Origin: Maribacter arcticus
GTDB lineage: Bacteria > Bacteroidota > Bacteroidia > Flavobacteriales > Flavobacteriaceae
Reading direction: 5' to 3'
Assembly (NCBI RefSeq): GCF_900167935.1
Contig: NZ_FUYL01000001.1
Span: forward strand, 553,471-617,470
Length of the DNA: 64,000 nt
Part shown: positions 60,938 to 64,000 of the stretch, one piece after another
How the letters are laid out: each line of letters starts with the position of its first letter
How positions within the stretch are numbered: position 1 is the stretch's first letter
Translations under genes and position numbers: made by a program
The notes under the pieces: generated by a model
The model's database searches: none
What the model was told of the DNA's origin: nothing
The model's input: only the letters and a program-made list of their open reading frames with translations

Positions 60938-62884
60938 TTATTCTTTAAACGACTTTAAGGTACTATTTATTTCTTTGTTGACCAAGTCCGTAAACGTTGT
61001 AACGCTTATCGCTCCTAAATCTTCACCTCCGTGTTTACGCACAGAAATGGTGTTAGCAGCTTCGTCGCTTTCCCCTACGATTAGCATGAACGGTATTTTG
61101 CTCATTTCCGCTTCACGTATTTTTTTACCTATAGTCTCGTTTCTACTATCGATAAGGGCGCGAATTTCGTTATTTTCTAGGGATTTTAAAACTTTTTCAG
61201 CATATTTTTCATGTTTCTCACTAACTGGAAGTATTATGACCTGTTCTGGGGTAAGCCATAAGGGGAAATTACCACCTGTATGTTCTAGTAACAAAGCTAT
61301 AAATCGTTCCATACTACCAAAGGGTGCACGGTGAATCATTACTGGTCTATGTAGCTCGTTATCACTGCCTTTATATGTTAAGTCAAAGCGTTCAGGTAGA
61401 TTGTAATCTACCTGTATGGTGCCTAGTTGCCATTGTCTTCCAAGAGCATCTTTTACCATAAAATCTAACTTAGGCCCATAAAATGCAGCTTCGCCACTTT
61501 CTATAACATAATCCAAACCTTTTTCTTCAGCAGCATTTATAATAGCTTGCTCGGCTTTCTCCCAATTTTCTACAGATCCAATATATTTATCAGGATTCTC
61601 TAAATCACGAACAGATACTTGTGCTGTGAAATTATCGAAACCTAATGAACTTAATACATATAGTGATAGGTCAATTACGTTTTTAAACTCTTCGTCGAGT
61701 TGATCCGGTGTACAAAATATGTGCGCATCATCTTGCGTAAAACCCCGTACTCTAGTTAGTCCATGTAGCTCACCACTTTGCTCATATCTATATACGGTAC
61801 CAAACTCTGCAAATCGTTTAGGTAGCTCGCGGTAGCTAAACGGTTTTGCATTATATATTTCACAGTGGTGGGGGCAGTTCATGGGCTTTAATAAAAACTC
61901 CTCGCCCTCCTTAGGTGTATGTATAGGTTGAAAACTATCTGCACCATACTTTTCGTAATGTCCAGAAGTAACGTACAATTCTTTTTGGCCAATATGTGGT
62001 GTTATCACCATTTCATAACCAGCTTTCTTTTGGGCTTTTTTTAGAAATTGTTCCAAACGTTCTCTCAGTGCAGCTCCTTTAGGTAGCCACAGAGGTAAGC
62101 CTTGACCTACTTTCTGGGAAAAAGTAAATAATTCTAATTCTTTTCCTAATTTTCTATGGTCACGCTTCTTAGCTTCTTCTAAAAGTTCTAAGTATTCAGT
62201 TAATTCTTTTTGCTTTGGAAATGAAATGCCATAAACACGGGTTAGTTGTGCATTGTTTTCGTTTCCTCGCCAATAAGCACCTGCAACACTTAATATTTTA
62301 ATTGCCTTAACGATTCCCGTATTTGGTATATGTCCGCCACGGCAAAGATCTGTAAACGTGTCATGGTCACAAAATGTTATCGTGCCATCTTCAAGATTTT
62401 CTATTAACTCAACCTTATATTCATTGCCTTGGTCCTTATAAAATTTTAATGCATCTGCTTTTGATACATCTCTAAGCTTATAATCATGTTTGCCTCTAGC
62501 AATTTCTAAAGCTCTCTTTTCTATAGTTGGAAAATCTTTATCAGAAATAGAACCATCAGGCAATTCAACATCATAATAGAATCCATTATCTATTGCAGGA
62601 CCTATCGTTAATTTAACACCAGGATAAAGTTCCTCTATAGCTTGAGCGACAATATGTGAGGTAGAATGCCAAAAGGCTGTTTTTCCTTCCTTGTCATTCC
62701 ATGTATAAAGAATTAAACTTCCATCGGTCTCTAAAGGGGTGACAGTTTCAACAGTTGTTTTGTTGAATTTTGCCGATATAACATTTCGGGCTAAACCTTC
62801 ACTAATGCTTTTTGCAACCATTATAGGTGTTGTCCCTTTCTCAAATTCCTTAATCGAGCCGTCTGGTAATGTAATCTTGATCAT
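60938..62884 (-). CDS. thrS: Threonyl-tRNA synthetase
   Basis: 648 residues: TGS domain (1-60), editing domain with [11 protein letters not shown] (about 75-85) and the second zinc-type motif region [10 protein letters not shown], class II catalytic core with [10 protein letters not shown] and [25 protein letters not shown], and an anticodon-binding domain ([17 protein letters not shown]...[22 protein letters not shown]). It is the first gene of thrS-infC-rpmI-rplT. Confidence 0.97.
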   Translation of the reverse strand: MIKITLPDGSIKEFEKGTTPIMVAKSISEGLARNVISAKFNKTTVETVTPLETDGSLILYTWNDKEGKTAFWHSTSHIVAQAIEELYPGVKLTIGPAIDNGFYYDVELPDGSISDKDFPTIEKRALEIARGKHDYKLRDVSKADALKFYKDQGNEYKVELIENLEDGTITFCDHDTFTDLCRGGHIPNTGIVKAIKILSVAGAYWRGNENNAQLTRVYGISFPKQKELTEYLELLEEAKKRDHRKLGKELELFTFSQKVGQGLPLWLPKGAALRERLEQFLKKAQKKAGYEMVITPHIGQKELYVTSGHYEKYGADSFQPIHTPKEGEEFLLKPMNCPHHCEIYNAKPFSYRELPKRFAEFGTVYRYEQSGELHGLTRVRGFTQDDAHIFCTPDQLDEEFKNVIDLSLYVLSSLGFDNFTAQVSVRDLENPDKYIGSVENWEKAEQAIINAAEEKGLDYVIESGEAAFYGPKLDFMVKDALGRQWQLGTIQVDYNLPERFDLTYKGSDNELHRPVMIHRAPFGSMERFIALLLEHTGGNFPLWLTPEQVIILPVSEKHEKYAEKVLKSLENNEIRALIDSRNETIGKKIREAEMSKIPFMLIVGESDEAANTISVRKHGGEDLGAISVTTFTDLVNKEINSTLKSFKE

Positions 62885-62907
62885 ATGCTGTAAATCTTAT
62901 CGGGTGC

Positions 62908-62938
62908 CAAAGATACTATGTTGTATTCATGTCCGCAA
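62908..62938 (-). promoter_or_regulatory. Promoter of the thrS-infC-rpmI-rplT operon
   Basis: On the minus strand, TTG (62936-62938) and TATCTTTG (62908-62915) are separated by 20 bp, a full match to the Bacteroidota promoter. The thrS ATG lies 23 bp after the -7 box. Confidence 0.75.
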
Positions 62939-63538
62939 TAGTATAGTGTTATGTTTTAGCGATAGTTTCGATAAGTATAGCTAAGATGCTATCTATTGAT
63001 TCTTATATTTTAATAAGCGAAAACTTATGAGTTAATTATTGAATGATTTGTTAATACATATATAGGTGTAAAAATGGGAGCAGATTCTGATTGGTAGTTG
63101 TATCTATGCTGCTACGGTATTGCGCAATGATGCTTGTTGATTTTGAAGAAGTTTATGTGAGTTGTTTATTGCCTGTTGGGTTCGATATTCTACTAATTGA
63201 AAATTGGGCTATTGATTTTTAATTTGCTATAAATGTGGATGGATGTATTAAAGATATGTACTGTATTTTTTTTAGTTGATAATTGAGGGTAGTAATGAAG
63301 GTATGTTATAGGTGTTTTATATTTAATTAGTCTGGAATTTCTTTTCCTAGGTCAAATATAAGTTACTGGTAATGTGTATTTTGCTATATTCAGTGCTATT
63401 TAAAATCACGTAATCTACTGATTTATTGATAGTTAAATATAATTGTTGTTTAATCGCGAGTTACTCTTTGTTAACTTCCGTAAAATCAGGGTTGTATGAT
63501 ATGTTGTAAAAAGTATTGTATTTTTTTTATGTAAAGGG

Positions 63539-63569
63539 TTTGTGTATTTAGAAATAGGGTGTACATTTG
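63539..63569 (+). promoter_or_regulatory. rrn promoter P1
   Basis: TTTG at 63539-63542 and TACATTTG at 63562-63569 with 19-bp spacing, a full consensus Bacteroidota promoter. Confidence 0.8.
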
Positions 63570-63676
63570 CACCCCGCAAACGAGGAAGATGTTATTGGAA
63601 TCGTGGGTCGGGAGCAAGTTCATATAGATGTTGATTTACCGGATTAAAAAAAGAAATATTTATTTTTCTTAAAAAG

Positions 63677-63706
63677 TTGTCAGGTTAAAAAACAGTTGTA
63701 TATTTG
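63677..63706 (+). promoter_or_regulatory. rrn promoter P2
   Basis: TTG at 63677-63679 and TATATTTG at 63699-63706, again with 19-bp spacing, about 137 bp downstream of P1 and about 258 bp before 16S. Confidence 0.8.
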
Positions 63707-63963
63707 CAGCCGCTTAGGGAAACACCTAGGGGAAACGAAGGGCCGGAAGTCGTAAGATTTAGGTACTTTTTTAGAAGTTCATTGAAATATTGTGGAGATA
63801 AGAATCGAGAATAGGTGAGGACCTGTTTGAGAGGAACAAGAATTAAGGAAACATACAATTTAATATTTGACTGGAGTGATTCGGTCATTATATATAAGGA
63901 ATTGAATCGAGAGTCGGGGCCGGGAGAAATTAAGACTTCGTTGGGACGAATATTTACAAAACA

Positions 63964-64000
63964 ACGATGAAGAGTTTGATCCTGGCTCAGGATGAACGCT
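63964..64000 (+). rRNA. 16S ribosomal RNA (5' end only)
   Basis: AGAGTTTGATCCTGGCTCAG is the conserved 5' region of 16S rRNA; GGATGAACGCT follows as in Bacteroidota. The mature start is placed by alignment to E. coli position 1. The gene continues past the window. Confidence 0.95.

Larger units (their letters stand above)
62885..63963. other. 1.1-kb non-coding region between thrS and the rRNA operon
   Basis: The left part holds the thrS promoter. 62940-63530 is AT-rich with no supported gene. 63539-63706 holds two tandem rrn promoters, and 63707-63963 is the 16S leader. A 67-codon frame on the minus strand (63685-63888) is not credible. Confidence 0.75.

Noticed and set aside
63685..63888. 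67-codon minus-strand frame before 16S
   Set aside because: Falls across rrn promoter P2 and the rRNA leader; an accident of the leader sequence.
1..64000. CRISPR arrays, insertion sequences, integrases and prophage genes
   Set aside because: I saw no regularly spaced repeats, transposase motifs or phage structural genes anywhere in the window.

Overview
The window looks like the chromosome of a marine-type member of the Flavobacteriaceae (Bacteroidota). It is AT-rich, its promoters carry the Bacteroidota -7 box TAnnTTTG rather than a sigma70-type -10, and start codons lack clear Shine-Dalgarno sequences. It has a CrtI/CrtB/CrtZ carotenoid operon, SusC-free accessory loci, lipoproteins with short lipoboxes, and Flavobacteria-like housekeeping orders (tgt-lptG-EamA-accA-dnaB and thrS-infC-rpmI-rplT). 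It ends at the 5' end of a 16S rRNA gene.

Layout: (1) 1-4.6 kb, minus strand: carotenoid operon merR-crtI-crtB-crtZ-crtD-like. The MerR regulator keeps the W-x9-EH and ExHxxG motifs of adenosylcobalamin photoreceptors (CarH/LitR). (2) 4.7 kb: tRNA-Leu(GAG). (3) 4.9-13.7 kb: an AraC regulator divergent from a complete 4-hydroxyproline catabolic operon (epimerase, D-hydroxyproline dehydrogenase, deaminase, ketoglutarate-semialdehyde dehydrogenase), which also contains a DUF885 peptidase and a GH88 unsaturated glucuronyl hydrolase. (4) 13.8-20.4 kb: a signalling operon with two candidate nitric-oxide sensors, H-NOX and a NosP-like FIST protein. Each is followed by a histidine kinase, and the operon also has a lone receiver, an Hpt protein and a LytTR response regulator, enough for a complete phosphorelay. 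(5) 20.6-37.3 kb: an exopolysaccharide-like locus with a TPR/beta-barrel exporter, two flippases (one with an in-frame stop), two GT4 enzymes, a GT-C-like membrane protein, a membrane-anchored GH5-like hydrolase, an Ig-like lipoprotein, and two response-regulator-receiver/GT2 fusions. (6) 37.4-51.9 kb: FUSC transporter, universal stress protein, two tRNA-Lys genes, aroK and core genes through dnaB. (7) 52.3-57.9 kb: a TPR histidine kinase/LuxR regulator pair, a cholesterol-dependent-cytolysin-like lipoprotein with a non-standard C-terminus, and a small outer-membrane barrel. (8) 57.9-64 kb: housekeeping genes, thrS-infC-rpmI-rplT, and the rrn promoter region.

The most interesting signal links regions 4 and 5. 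Four intergenic regions (before the NO-sensor operon, the first flippase, the first GT4 and the second receiver-GT2 gene) carry the same promoter: a 16-bp element CCATTC[A/G][C/T]CTACAG.A, a second copy of varying quality exactly 21 bp later, and a -7 box beginning exactly 62 bp after the first base of the first element. Direct repeats about two helical turns apart are typical of LytTR regulators, and a LytTR gene is the last gene of the first of these operons. I infer one NO-responsive, LytTR-controlled regulon for an exopolysaccharide, with a second layer of phospho-control built directly into its glycosyltransferases.
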